DNA of 13,447 nucleotides from Ruminococcus sp. UBA3280 (GCA_002362175.1 DETU01000023.1:1-13447); one strand, 5' to 3'. Shown: positions 1 to 7,753, numbered from the stretch's first letter. Numbers and translations: made by a program. Notes: generated by a model not told the origin, from the sequence alone.

Positions 1-2309
1 AAAGCGGTTCGGACGAAAAAACTTTCTGCGGATATATTGAAAAAATAAGTCTTTATAAGGAAAATTCTGAAAAACTTTCCGAAAAATCAGGAGTATTGAA
101 AAACAGACTTTCAGAGTGTGAGAAACTTTACAATACAAAAAAATCAGACTTTGAACAGGCTAAAAAGGATTTTGAAAGTGTTCTGTACGAAATCAGGGAA
201 AAGGAGCAAAGAAGAAAAATTCTGCACGACCTTGACAATAATATGGAAGGTTTTGCAGGAAGTGTAAAGTCTGTTCTTAGGGCTTCAAAGCAGGGAAAGC
301 TAAACGGTGTTTTCGGAACAGTCGCACAGAATACGGGCGTTGAACAGAAATACGCCCTTGCGGTTGAAACGGCTCTCGGCGGAGCAATGCAAAATATTAT
401 TGTTGAAAATGAGGAAACCGCAAAACAGTGTATTAATTTTCTAAGGGAACAGAAAGGCGGACGTGCCACTTTTCTTCCCGTTACCTCTGTAAAGGGGCGT
501 GAACTCAACGAGCAGGGACTTGAAAACTGTACGGGATTTGAGGCGGTAGCAAATCAGATTATTGATTATGACCCGAAATTCAGCGGTATTATGTCATCAC
601 TGCTTGGTCGTACTGTTATAGCCGAAAATATTGATTGTGCCGTTGGTATCGCCAAAAAGTACGGTTACCGGTTCAGAATAGTGACACTTGACGGTCAGGT
701 CATAAATGCAGGAGGTTCGTTTACGGGTGGTTCTGCTCAGAAAACAACAGGAATTATTACACGTAAAAATGAAATCGACAGGCTTGACAGCGAAATTGAA
801 AGGCTTTCCGCCGACCGTGACGGATTTCGTGAAAAGGCTGAAAAATTACGTGCCGAGTCCGAGAAAATACGTATTGAAACGGAAAATATAAAATCCTCAC
901 TTGCGGAATGTGGTGCGGATATTGCACGTCTTGATTCAGGAATTTCAACTCTTGAACTGCTTTCAGAGCAGATGAAGTCACAGACTGAAAATTCCGTTCG
1001 TCTTATTGACGAAACGGAGAAAAAAATAAGACTGGCAAAGAATATTGTTGAAACGGCTGAAAAAAATCTTGCCGACATATATGAAAAGATTCGTAAGGCA
1101 GAACAGGAACTTGCTCAAGGACAGGATATACGTGAAAAACTCCGCAGGAGCAGGACGGAACTTTCAGAAAAACTTTCACATCTTAAAATAAGGGAAACGG
1201 AAATTGTAAAGGATATTCAGGCACATAAAGGTGAGATTTTAAGAGTTGATGCAAGTCTTGCGGAACTGGAAAAGGCTAAGAGGAATTTTATCGAAGAAAT
1301 AAAAAGACTTGAAAATGACATTGATGAAAAGAAGTCTGAAACAGAAAAAATACGTCTTAAACTTGAAAGTCTGAAAGATAATACTGATATTTACCTGAAT
1401 CAGATAAAACAGTATCAGGCTATGCATACGGAACAAAATCGTCTTGTAAATGAGATTCAGCATGGTCTTAAAGAGATAAACTCCGCAAAGGAAAAATTTT
1501 CGGGTGAGATTACAAGGCTTGAGGAAAGACGTGCAAATGTCAGCCGTGATTCAGACAATATAATAAAACAGTTGCTTGAAGTTTACGGACTTACACGTTC
1601 GGAGGCGATTCAGATTGCCGTAAAAATCGATAACATGACAGAGGCACAGAAACAGCTTTCCGACGTGAAAAATAAAATAAGAGCCTTGGGAAGCGTCAAT
1701 GTAGACGCTATTGAAGAATACAAGGAAGTTTCTGAAAGATACCGTTTCATGTCTGAACAGATTGCGGATATACGTAAATCGAAAGCTGAACTTGAAAAGA
1801 TAATATCAGGTCTTACTGAAGAAATGTGCAGGATTTTTGCGGAAAGTTTTGAAATAATAAACTCCAATTTCAAGGGAATTTTCATTGAACTTTTCGGAGG
1901 CGGTAAGGCAGAACTCGTACTCACAGAACCTGAAAACGTACTTGAATCGGGCATAGAAATAATAGTTGCTCCACCGGGAAAAGTGATAAAGAATCTTATT
2001 TCACTTTCAGGCGGTGAACAGTCGTTTGTTGCCATAGCTATTTATTTCGCCATTCTGAAACTGCGTCCCGCACCGTTCTGTATTCTTGACGAAATAGACG
2101 CTGCTCTTGATGAGGTGAACGTGCGGAAATATGCACAGTATCTTAAAAATTTTACCGATACAACTCAGTTTGTGCTTGTTACTCACCGTCGCAGTGCTAT
2201 GGAGGAGGCTAACGTTCTTTACGGCGTTACCATGCAGGAGGACGGAATTTCAAAATTACTGAAAATGGAGCAGGTTGACTTTCAGGAAGATATAGCCGAC
2301 ATACATTAA
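1..2309 (+). CDS. smc: Chromosome partition protein Smc (5'-truncated by window edge)
   Basis: This is the C-terminal two thirds or so of the SMC ATPase that, with ScpA and ScpB, condenses and segregates the chromosome. The frame is open from position 3 with no stop, so the gene begins upstream; the TTG at 96 is an internal Leu codon, not a start. In order I see the end of the first coiled-coil arm (to about 245), the hinge (about 249-735, ending in glycine-rich GGSFTGGS at 711-734), the long returning coiled coil (about 740-1830, with the conserved ALGSVNVDAIEEY stretch near 1682-1720), and the C-terminal ATPase half. That half carries the ABC signature LSGGEQ (2004-2021), Walker B and D-loop PFCILDEIDAALD (2073-2111) and the switch histidine (2184-2186). 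The Walker A half lies outside the window. ftsY follows after 32 bases, a common clostridial order. The family assignment is secure. Confidence 0.97.
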   Translation, partial: SGSDEKTFCGYIEKISLYKENSEKLSEKSGVLKNRLSECEKLYNTKKSDFEQAKKDFESVLYEIREKEQRRKILHDLDNNMEGFAGSVKSVLRASKQGKLNGVFGTVAQNTGVEQKYALAVETALGGAMQNIIVENEETAKQCINFLREQKGGRATFLPVTSVKGRELNEQGLENCTGFEAVANQIIDYDPKFSGIMSSLLGRTVIAENIDCAVGIAKKYGYRFRIVTLDGQVINAGGSFTGGSAQKTTGIITRKNEIDRLDSEIERLSADRDGFREKAEKLRAESEKIRIETENIKSSLAECGADIARLDSGISTLELLSEQMKSQTENSVRLIDETEKKIRLAKNIVETAEKNLADIYEKIRKAEQELAQGQDIREKLRRSRTELSEKLSHLKIRETEIVKDIQAHKGEILRVDASLAELEKAKRNFIEEIKRLENDIDEKKSETEKIRLKLESLKDNTDIYLNQIKQYQAMHTEQNRLVNEIQHGLKEINSAKEKFSGEITRLEERRANVSRDSDNIIKQLLEVYGLTRSEAIQIAVKIDNMTEAQKQLSDVKNKIRALGSVNVDAIEEYKEVSERYRFMSEQIADIRKSKAELEKIISGLTEEMCRIFAESFEIINSNFKGIFIELFGGGKAELVLTEPENVLESGIEIIVAPPGKVIKNLISLSGGEQSFVAIAIYFAILKLRPAPFCILDEIDAALDEVNVRKYAQYLKNFTDTTQFVLVTHRRSAMEEANVLYGVTMQEDGISKLLKMEQVDFQEDIADIH

Positions 2310-2341
2310 ACATATTAAATAATAAGTACCGGAGGAATACA

Positions 2342-3868
2342 ATGGGAATTATTCAGAAAATTGCAGAAGGACTAAGGAAAACAAAGGATTTTTTCCTTGG
2401 CAGGTTACAGAAGATTTTAAACTCTTTCACAGTTATAGACGACGAACTTTTTGAAGAACTTGAAGAAGCTATGATTATGAGTGACATCGGAGTTGAAACA
2501 TCTGAAGAAATATGCGACCGTCTGCGTAAGAAAATCAAGGAAAGAGGAATCACAGACCCTAAAATGATTATGGAGCTTATTCAGGAAATAATAGGCGAAA
2601 TAATGGGTGACGATACGGGGCTTGACCTTTCTGTTTCACCGTCGGTTATAATGGTAATCGGTGTAAACGGTGCAGGAAAGACGACGACTATCGGTAAAAT
2701 GTGTCACCAGTTCAAAAAAGAAAAGAAAAAGGTTCTTGTTGCGGCTGCGGACACTTTCCGTGCGGCTGCTATAGACCAGCTTGAAGTATGGACAGAACGT
2801 GCAGGCGTTGAGATTGTTAAACACGCAGAGGGTTCAGACCCGGGTGCAGTTGTCTATGACGCTCTTGATGCAGCAAAGGCAAGAGGTTGTGATGTTGTTA
2901 TAATTGATACCGCAGGTCGTCTCCATAATAAAAAGAATCTTATGGAGGAACTTGCGAAAATAAACCGTATTATCGACAAAAAAGCTCCCGAAAGTTCACG
3001 TGAAACCCTGCTTGTTCTTGATGCGACAACAGGACAAAATGCTGTTAATCAGGCTAAACTTTTCGGTGAGACTGCCAATATTACGGGAATTGTCCTCACC
3101 AAACTTGACGGTACTGCAAAGGGCGGTATTGTTATTTCAATTAAAAATGAACTCGGTATACCTGTAAAGCTTATAGGTATAGGTGAAAAAATAGACGATT
3201 TACAGCCTTTTGACAGCCGTTCATTTGTTACCGCACTGTTTAGTGATACGGATATTGAACAGGAAGAAGAAAAGACGGAAGAAAATGAAGTTTCCGAAGA
3301 AATTGAAGAAGTTGAAGATGCTGTAACTGAAAATGAGGAAGATGAACCTAAAAAACAGGGACTTTTCGGAAAACTTTTTGGTAGTAAAGAAACAGAAACA
3401 AAAGATGACAGTGAAGAAACGGAAGAATCCGAAATAACCGAAGAAGAAACAGAAATTGTTGAAGAAGTTATTGAAGAAGAACAGGAAACAGAAGAAAAGT
3501 CTGAAAAACTGAAAGTGTTGGAAGAAGAAAAGGAAAGCAGAAAACAGAGATTTTTCAGCAAGTTTGCAATCGCTGATGAAGAACCTGAACAGGTGACGGA
3601 AGAAGAAACGACAGGAGAAACCGGAACTTCTGACGAAGAAGAAACAGAAGAAGAATCTGTTGTTGAAACATTTGACGAACCTGACGAAAATGAAGAATTT
3701 GACGAAGAAGTTGAAGAAGATGATGATGAAAGCATCATAGAAGAAGAGGAAGAGACGGAGGAAGAACCCGAAGAAACAGAATCCGAAGAGGAAGAAGAAC
3801 AGCCAAAAGCTAAAAAACGTGGTTTCTTCAGCAGACTTTTCGGCAGAAAGGACAAGGACGATGATTAA
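2342..3868 (+). CDS. ftsY: Signal recognition particle receptor FtsY with unusual acidic C-terminal extension
   Basis: FtsY is the membrane-associated GTPase that receives SRP-ribosome-nascent chain complexes and passes them to SecYEG. The ATG at 2342 follows a GGAGG site (2331-2335). Residues 1-300 form a complete NG domain that starts without the usual A domain: N-domain helices, then G1 GVNGAGKT (107-114), DTFRAAA (137-143), G3 DTAGR (189-193), G4 TKLD (253-256) and G5 GIGEKIDDL (279-287). Residues about 306-508 are an extreme Glu/Asp-rich tail interrupted by three basic-aromatic motifs: KKQGLFGKLFGSK (337-349), RKQRFFSKF (400-408) and KKRGFFSRLFGRK (491-503). FtsY proteins of about 330 residues lack an acidic domain, and where one is present, as in E. 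coli, it is N-terminal. The tail reads in frame to a normal stop and uses codons like its neighbours, so a frameshift artefact is unlikely. The stop overlaps the rdgB start by 8 bases. Confidence 0.96.
   Translation: MGIIQKIAEGLRKTKDFFLGRLQKILNSFTVIDDELFEELEEAMIMSDIGVETSEEICDRLRKKIKERGITDPKMIMELIQEIIGEIMGDDTGLDLSVSPSVIMVIGVNGAGKTTTIGKMCHQFKKEKKKVLVAAADTFRAAAIDQLEVWTERAGVEIVKHAEGSDPGAVVYDALDAAKARGCDVVIIDTAGRLHNKKNLMEELAKINRIIDKKAPESSRETLLVLDATTGQNAVNQAKLFGETANITGIVLTKLDGTAKGGIVISIKNELGIPVKLIGIGEKIDDLQPFDSRSFVTALFSDTDIEQEEEKTEENEVSEEIEEVEDAVTENEEDEPKKQGLFGKLFGSKETETKDDSEETEESEITEEETEIVEEVIEEEQETEEKSEKLKVLEEEKESRKQRFFSKFAIADEEPEQVTEEETTGETGTSDEEETEEESVVETFDEPDENEEFDEEVEEDDDESIIEEEEETEEEPEETESEEEEEQPKAKKRGFFSRLFGRKDKDDD
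3350..3388 (+). repeat. Basic-aromatic motif copy 1 in the FtsY tail
   Basis: This encodes KKQGLFGKLFGSK (FtsY residues 337-349), the first of three related short motifs in the acidic tail. The pattern is basic residues, then G/F-F-x-[K/R]-L-F, then G-x-K, which is short, basic and amphipathic. The match to the other copies is at protein level. Function is inferred only from its resemblance to membrane-targeting sequences of other FtsY proteins. Confidence 0.6.
3539..3565 (+). repeat. Basic-aromatic motif copy 2 in the FtsY tail
   Basis: This encodes RKQRFFSKF (FtsY residues 400-408), the second and most degenerate copy. It keeps the basic start, the F-F pair and the S-[K/R] that follows, but lacks the L-F-G ending of copies 1 and 3. 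Confidence 0.5.
3812..3850 (+). repeat. Basic-aromatic motif copy 3 at the FtsY C-terminus
   Basis: This encodes KKRGFFSRLFGRK (FtsY residues 491-503), five residues from the end of the protein. From memory, it closely resembles the extreme N-terminus of E. coli FtsY (KKRGFFSWLGFG), which is part of that protein's lipid-binding sequence. The resemblance would need an alignment to confirm. Confidence 0.6.
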
Positions 3869-4445
3869 AAAAATTGTCATGGCTACAAATAATGTCAATA
3901 AACTCCGTGAGGTGAGGGAAATTCTCTCACCACTCGGAATAGATGTTGTTTCACAGAGAGAAGCGGGTGCAGACGTTGAACCAGAAGAAAACGGCGTGAC
4001 TTTTGAAGAAAACGCACTTATCAAGGCAAAAGCCGTACATGATATAACGGGTGTGCCTGTTATCGCTGATGACAGCGGTCTTTGTGTTGACGCATTTGAT
4101 GGCAGACCGTCTGTTTATTCCGCACGCTATGCCCCGAAAGGTCAGGAGTGTGAAAAACTTCTTGACGAAATGAAAGACGTTTCCGAAAATGACAGAACAG
4201 CTTATTTTGAGTGCTGTATTGTGTTGGTTATGTCAGATGAAGAACCTAAGTTCATGACAGGTAGATGTTACGGAAAAATAAGCAGGGAGGAAAAAGGTAC
4301 TAATGGTTTTGGTTATGACTCTGTTTTTTTGTACGGTGAAAAGACTCTTGCCGAAATGACATCGGAAGAAAAGAATAAAATCAGTCACAGGGCGGAAGCA
4401 CTTGCAAAACTTTGTGATTATCTTAAAAAAAGGAATGGTGAATAA
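3861..4445 (+). CDS. rdgB: dITP/XTP pyrophosphatase (RdgB/HAM1 family)
   Basis: This enzyme hydrolyses non-canonical purine triphosphates (dITP, ITP, XTP) to monophosphates plus pyrophosphate, keeping deaminated bases out of DNA and RNA. I chose the ATG at 3861, giving 194 residues, the usual family length. It starts MIKKIVMATNN with an AAAGGA site at 3847-3852; the in-frame ATG at 3819 would lie well inside ftsY. Family motifs are ATNNxxK (8-14), E50-N51 with the following K55 and K57, ADDSGLCVD (69-77, containing the catalytic-type Asp), SARYA (87-91), NGFGYD (148-153) and SHRAEA (175-180). The start overlaps the ftsY stop by 8 bases, and yhbY follows after one base, so translation is probably coupled. 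Nothing is missing. Confidence 0.96.
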   Translation: MIKKIVMATNNVNKLREVREILSPLGIDVVSQREAGADVEPEENGVTFEENALIKAKAVHDITGVPVIADDSGLCVDAFDGRPSVYSARYAPKGQECEKLLDEMKDVSENDRTAYFECCIVLVMSDEEPKFMTGRCYGKISREEKGTNGFGYDSVFLYGEKTLAEMTSEEKNKISHRAEALAKLCDYLKKRNGE

Positions 4446-4446
4446 T

Positions 4447-4746
4447 ATGCTTACAAGTAAACAGAGAGCGTACCTCAGGGGTATTGCCGCAACGTATGAG
4501 ACAATATTTCAGGTGGGAAAAGGCGGAGTTACGGAGACTATGTGCAAGGATATAGGAGAAGCTTTACGCAAGCGTGAACTTATCAAACTGCGTGTACTGG
4601 AAAATTCAGGCTATACAGCCCGTGAAGCAGCCGAAGAAATAGCAGCCGCAACAGGTTCTGACGTTGTTCAGGTTATCGGTTCTAAGTTTGTACTTTTCAA
4701 GAGAAATACAAAAGACCCTGTAATTGAAAATATTCCGAAAGCGTAA
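4447..4746 (+). CDS. yhbY: YhbY-family (CRM domain) RNA-binding protein, ribosome assembly
   Basis: This is a small KH-like CRM-domain protein whose homologues (E. coli YhbY, B. subtilis YqeI) associate with pre-50S particles. The ATG at 4447 gives 99 residues beginning MLTSKQRAYLRG, the typical family start. An upstream in-frame ATG at 4435 touches the AGGA site (4431-4434), so it is too close to be used, and a GTG at 4438 is also too near. The sequence shows the basic N-terminal helix, the QVGKGGVTE loop (22-30) containing the GKGG signature, the RELIKLRVL strand (43-51) and the VVQVIGSKFVLFKR C-terminal strands (73-86). It lies one base after rdgB, and its stop overlaps the nadD ATG by one base (TAATG), indicating coupled translation. 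Confidence 0.93.
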   Translation: MLTSKQRAYLRGIAATYETIFQVGKGGVTETMCKDIGEALRKRELIKLRVLENSGYTAREAAEEIAAATGSDVVQVIGSKFVLFKRNTKDPVIENIPKA

Positions 4747-5348
4747 TGAAAATAGGAATTTACGGCGGAAGTTTCAATCCTGTTCACAACGGTCATATTC
4801 ACCTTGCCGAAACGGCGGTTGAAGATTTCGGACTGGATATTGTTTACTTTGTTCCGTCAAAGATTTCTCCGCACCGTTCGGTTGAGGAATACGTTTCGGA
4901 AACGGACAGGCTTGAAATGCTGAAACTGGCCTGTATGAAAAATAATAATTTTCGTGTCAGTGACTATGAACTTCGTTCCGACAGGGTAAGTTATTCTGTC
5001 TATACTGTTGAACATTTCCGCAGAAAGTTTCCGCATGACGAACTTTTTTTACTTGTCGGAAGTGATATGCTGATGATGTTTGACAAGTGGTACTGTTTTG
5101 AAAGAATTCTTTCAGAAGTCACTCTTGCAGTTATTTCAAGAAATTCGGGGGATTTGGACTCTCTGCGGAAGAAAGCGGAAGAATTGTCGGAATACGGGAA
5201 AATTCTTGTCAGTGAAAGGAGTCCTGAAATTATTTCGTCAACGGAAATAAGAAAAAATTTCGGTGAAAATTCAGATTCCTCTTGCTATCTTGACAAAAAT
5301 GTAGTAAAATATATAAGATTAAAGGGATTATATTCAGGTAATAATTAA
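4746..5348 (+). CDS. nadD: Nicotinate-nucleotide adenylyltransferase NadD
   Basis: NadD joins nicotinate mononucleotide and ATP to form deamido-NAD in the cytosolic NAD synthesis pathway. The 200-residue product has the nucleotidyltransferase phosphate-binding motif GGSFNPVHNGH (7-17), the KISPHR segment (39-44), VGSD (104-107) and the second ATP-binding motif ISSTEIR (163-169), all in the expected order and at normal length. The ATG shares one base with the yhbY stop and has no good ribosome binding site of its own, so it is probably translated by re-initiation. yqeK follows after 19 bases; nadD-yqeK adjacency is widely conserved in Firmicutes. Confidence 0.97.
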   Translation: MKIGIYGGSFNPVHNGHIHLAETAVEDFGLDIVYFVPSKISPHRSVEEYVSETDRLEMLKLACMKNNNFRVSDYELRSDRVSYSVYTVEHFRRKFPHDELFLLVGSDMLMMFDKWYCFERILSEVTLAVISRNSGDLDSLRKKAEELSEYGKILVSERSPEIISSTEIRKNFGENSDSSCYLDKNVVKYIRLKGLYSGNN

Positions 5349-5354
5349 TTATGT

Positions 5355-5360
5355 GAGGTG
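5355..5360 (+). promoter_or_regulatory. Ribosome binding site for yqeK
   Basis: GAGGTG lies 7 bases before a TTG codon at 5368 and decides that non-ATG start. No in-frame ATG exists before residue 8 (MKK), which has no comparable site. Confidence 0.75.
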
Positions 5361-5367
5361 ATACGTT

Positions 5368-5958
5368 TTGCTTTACGACCCGTCAGAAATGAAAAAATAT
5401 CTTAAAGAACATCTTTCGCAGAAACGTTACACACATTCAGTTAACGTTGCGGAGGAATGTCGGAAACTTGCACTGAAATACGGTGAAGAACCCGAAAAGG
5501 CATATTTTGCCGGACTGTTGCATGACATCTGTAAGGAACTTAATGACGAAGAACAGAAAAAGCTTGTGCTTGAGAGTAATTTTACTGTTTGTCGGGAAGA
5601 ACTTGAAACACGTTCTTTATGGCACGCAATCGCAGGAGCTTATTTTATAAAAACGAATTTCGGTATAGAAGATATCGATATACTTAATTCTGTACGGTTT
5701 CATACTATAGGACGTGCCGGAATGACAAGGCTTGAAGAAATTGTCTATCTCGGCGACCTTATTTCTGCTGACAGGGATTACAAGGACGTTGACAAGATGA
5801 GAAAAATTTCATATACAAATCTTGACAGGGCTATGCTTGAAGCTTTGGCTTTTTCGATGAAATCGGTTGTCAAGAAGGGCGGACTTGTTCCGATATGTAC
5901 GGCAGAGGGATATAATTTTTATACAAGGCTTTGCAGGGAAGAAAAGCCGAAAAAGTAA
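5368..5958 (+). CDS. yqeK: YqeK-type HD-domain Ap4A hydrolase (bis(5'-nucleosyl)-tetraphosphatase, symmetrical)
   Basis: This is an HD-superfamily metal-dependent phosphohydrolase. YqeK homologues split diadenosine tetraphosphate, a by-product of aminoacyl-tRNA synthetases, symmetrically into ADP. The 196-residue product starts at TTG 5368. The metal ligands of the HD fold are visible as H23 (YTHSVNVA), H52-D53 (GLLHDICKE), H86 (LWHAIAG), H112 (RFHTIGR) and D130 (YLGDLISAD), matching the YqeK pattern. It sits between nadD and the LCP gene in the same run; the nadD-yqeK-rsfS association is familiar from B. subtilis yqeJ-yqeK-yqeL, here interrupted by the LCP gene. The family call is firm; the exact substrate rests on work on homologues. 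Confidence 0.92.
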   Translation: MLYDPSEMKKYLKEHLSQKRYTHSVNVAEECRKLALKYGEEPEKAYFAGLLHDICKELNDEEQKKLVLESNFTVCREELETRSLWHAIAGAYFIKTNFGIEDIDILNSVRFHTIGRAGMTRLEEIVYLGDLISADRDYKDVDKMRKISYTNLDRAMLEALAFSMKSVVKKGGLVPICTAEGYNFYTRLCREEKPKK

Positions 5959-5992
5959 GAAACAGTCTTTATAAAGAGAGGACTTCAATGAA

Positions 5993-7753
5993 ATGAATGA
6001 GGATAACAGCAGAAACGGTGAACAAAAACCTATCAGAAGAATTTCAAAGGTAGGTAAAAAAAGTCAGAACAAATCAGGAAAGAATAAACAGGTAAGAGAA
6101 CCGTCAGGCAAATATGAGGCAAAACCTTTCCGTGACGAAAAGTTAGAAAAGTTTGAGGAAAGTCCTTTGCAGGAACATTACAAGGGAAAGCTTGATGACG
6201 AAAATGCACTCAGTGAGATAAACAGAGTACAGTTTGAAACAAATCCGCCGAAACAGTACAAAGGAAGATATGAGGCGGAGCCTTTGCCGAAAGACGTATA
6301 TCAGGGGAAATATTCTTCTGAAACTTCTGAAGAAATCAGACCTCGTAAATATGACGGTGAAATGTCATTTGAGACGTATAACGGAAGATATGCCGCAGAT
6401 GTTCTCGACGAAGAAACCGAACCTGTACGCAGTATCAAAAAATTACCTGAACTTTCTGAATCCGACAGCAAAAAGAAAGTAAAGACGGAAAAAAAGAAGA
6501 AAGTTATTAAAAAAAGTACAGAAACCGCAGAAGTTGTTCCACAGCAGAAAAAACGACGTAAGAAAAAGAAGAAAAAATCTTCAATGACTGATGTTCTTGT
6601 GAAACTTGTTTCCGTATCGGCGAGTGTGTTTATAATCGTTGCAATGTTTCTCAATATGCCGATTATAAAAGATACTTCAAGCGGTGAAAATGTTTCCCTG
6701 ATAAATTTTGTAAAGAATTTTCAACCGCTTGTACACGTTGAAGGTCAGCTGAAAGAGAATACTATGGATTTGCAGATAGACACCGAAATTGTTGATGTTG
6801 ATTTTTCGGACGGTCTTGATTTGCCCCAGCTTGTTGAGGGACAGTATACCGTGCTTTTTCTCGGATTTGACGAAGAGGAATTCAATACCGATGTAATATG
6901 GGTATGTCAGTTTGATATAGGTCACGCAGAACTGCATATTTTACAGATTCCCCGTGATACCTGTCTGCCCGACTATACAAGCAGTCCGACAGGCAAATTC
7001 AACAGTATATATGCTATGGGTGAGAAATATATAAATCCGCCGATACAGCGTGTTGTAAATGCGGTTCAGGAAAATTTCGGTATACCGATTGACGCATACA
7101 TCACAACAGGCTGTAACGACATTGAAGATATGGTTGACCTTGTCGGCGGTATTCCGATTACTCTCGACGAAGAAGTGATATATGAAGCAGATAAGAGAAT
7201 ACCCGCAGGTGAAACAGTCCTTAGCGGTGAGCAGGCTGAATGGTTTGTACGTTTCCGCTGGGCATTGGCTGAGGGTGATATAGGACGTATGAAGAATCAG
7301 CGTCGTTTTATGGCTGCTGCTATGGAAAAACTTTTCAGTATAGTCAACGACGAGGGCAGAGTGAAGTTATATAGTTACCTTAAAACAATTTACGATAATG
7401 AGTATATATATACCAATATGAGTCTCGGTGACATAGGAATGTTAGCGGATTTTGCTTCAACGCTTTCAATGGAGAATGTACAGGTAAATATGGTTCCAGG
7501 CGAGGGAGCGAAGTATGAAGCACCTGATGGTGAAGTTTATGACATCTATTCCGTTCACAAGCTTGCAACTCTCAATATGCTTAACAACTATTTCAGACCG
7601 TATCAGAGTATTATGACAAGCTCGGATTCTTCACTTGTTGAGTATGTCACGGATTATCAGAACACCGCTTATGACGATACGTCCGATAATTTACAGGATA
7701 TAAGCAGTGGTGAAGCTGATAACAGCAGTTTTGTTTACAAGGATATAAATTAA
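5993..7753 (+). CDS. LytR-CpsA-Psr (LCP) family cell-wall glycopolymer ligase with long repetitive cytoplasmic tail
   Basis: LCP proteins transfer undecaprenyl-linked anionic or capsular polymers to peptidoglycan on the outer face of the membrane. The ATG at 5993 follows AAAGAGAGGA (5973-5982). The 586-residue product has four parts. Residues 1-160 are polar with a recurring Y-x-G-[K/R] pattern. Residues 160-196 are an intensely Lys/Arg-rich block. Residues about 200-222 form one membrane helix, oriented with the basic block inside. The external part holds the LCP domain, about residues 285-450, with FLGFD (289-293), T299-D300, the catalytic-type IPRDT (319-323), DLVGGIPI (382-389) and the R-rich region from R420 to R437 including D429 and R432. 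A Ser/Asp-rich C-terminus ends the protein. Typical LCP proteins have a short cytoplasmic part, so the roughly 200-residue tail is unusual. The transferred polymer cannot be told from the sequence. Confidence 0.92.
   Translation: MNEDNSRNGEQKPIRRISKVGKKSQNKSGKNKQVREPSGKYEAKPFRDEKLEKFEESPLQEHYKGKLDDENALSEINRVQFETNPPKQYKGRYEAEPLPKDVYQGKYSSETSEEIRPRKYDGEMSFETYNGRYAADVLDEETEPVRSIKKLPELSESDSKKKVKTEKKKKVIKKSTETAEVVPQQKKRRKKKKKKSSMTDVLVKLVSVSASVFIIVAMFLNMPIIKDTSSGENVSLINFVKNFQPLVHVEGQLKENTMDLQIDTEIVDVDFSDGLDLPQLVEGQYTVLFLGFDEEEFNTDVIWVCQFDIGHAELHILQIPRDTCLPDYTSSPTGKFNSIYAMGEKYINPPIQRVVNAVQENFGIPIDAYITTGCNDIEDMVDLVGGIPITLDEEVIYEADKRIPAGETVLSGEQAEWFVRFRWALAEGDIGRMKNQRRFMAAAMEKLFSIVNDEGRVKLYSYLKTIYDNEYIYTNMSLGDIGMLADFASTLSMENVQVNMVPGEGAKYEAPDGEVYDIYSVHKLATLNMLNNYFRPYQSIMTSSDSSLVEYVTDYQNTAYDDTSDNLQDISSGEADNSSFVYKDIN
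6104..6397 (+). repeat. Irregular Y-x-G-[K/R]-Y-like motif repeats in the LCP cytoplasmic tail
   Basis: Within LCP residues 38-135 a short motif recurs: GKYEAKPF (39-46), YKGKLDDE (63-70), YKGRYEAEPL (89-98), YQGKYSSE (103-110), YDGEMSFE (120-127) and YNGRYAAD (129-136). Spacing is irregular, about 9 to 26 residues, so this is a degenerate protein-level repeat rather than a DNA tandem repeat. The role is unknown; a binding or phosphorylation site array on the cytoplasmic side is possible. Confidence 0.6.

Noticed and set aside
737..1078. Serine-rich - strand frame inside the smc coiled coil
   Set aside because: It is antisense to Glu/Lys-rich coiled-coil codons, the same artefact as in the ftsY tail.
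96..2309. Smc starting at TTG 96
   Set aside because: The frame is open to position 3 and the encoded coiled coil continues upstream. The N-terminal ATPase half must lie before the window.
3049..3855. A 268-codon open frame on the - strand rich in serine
   Set aside because: It is the complement of the GAA-rich ftsY tail (GAA read backwards gives TTC/TCT codons), is low-complexity, has no ribosome binding site and overlaps ftsY fully.
3819..3860. Upstream extension of rdgB to ATG 3819
   Set aside because: It would overlap ftsY by 50 bases and add 14 residues absent from the family. ATG 3861 has a ribosome binding site and gives the canonical start.
3221..4024. A 267-codon open frame on the - strand rich in phenylalanine, superficially like a membrane protein
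   Set aside because: It is another frame of the same purine-rich tract; its hydrophobicity is a by-product of TTC/TTT codons opposite GAA/AAA, and it runs across two well-supported genes.
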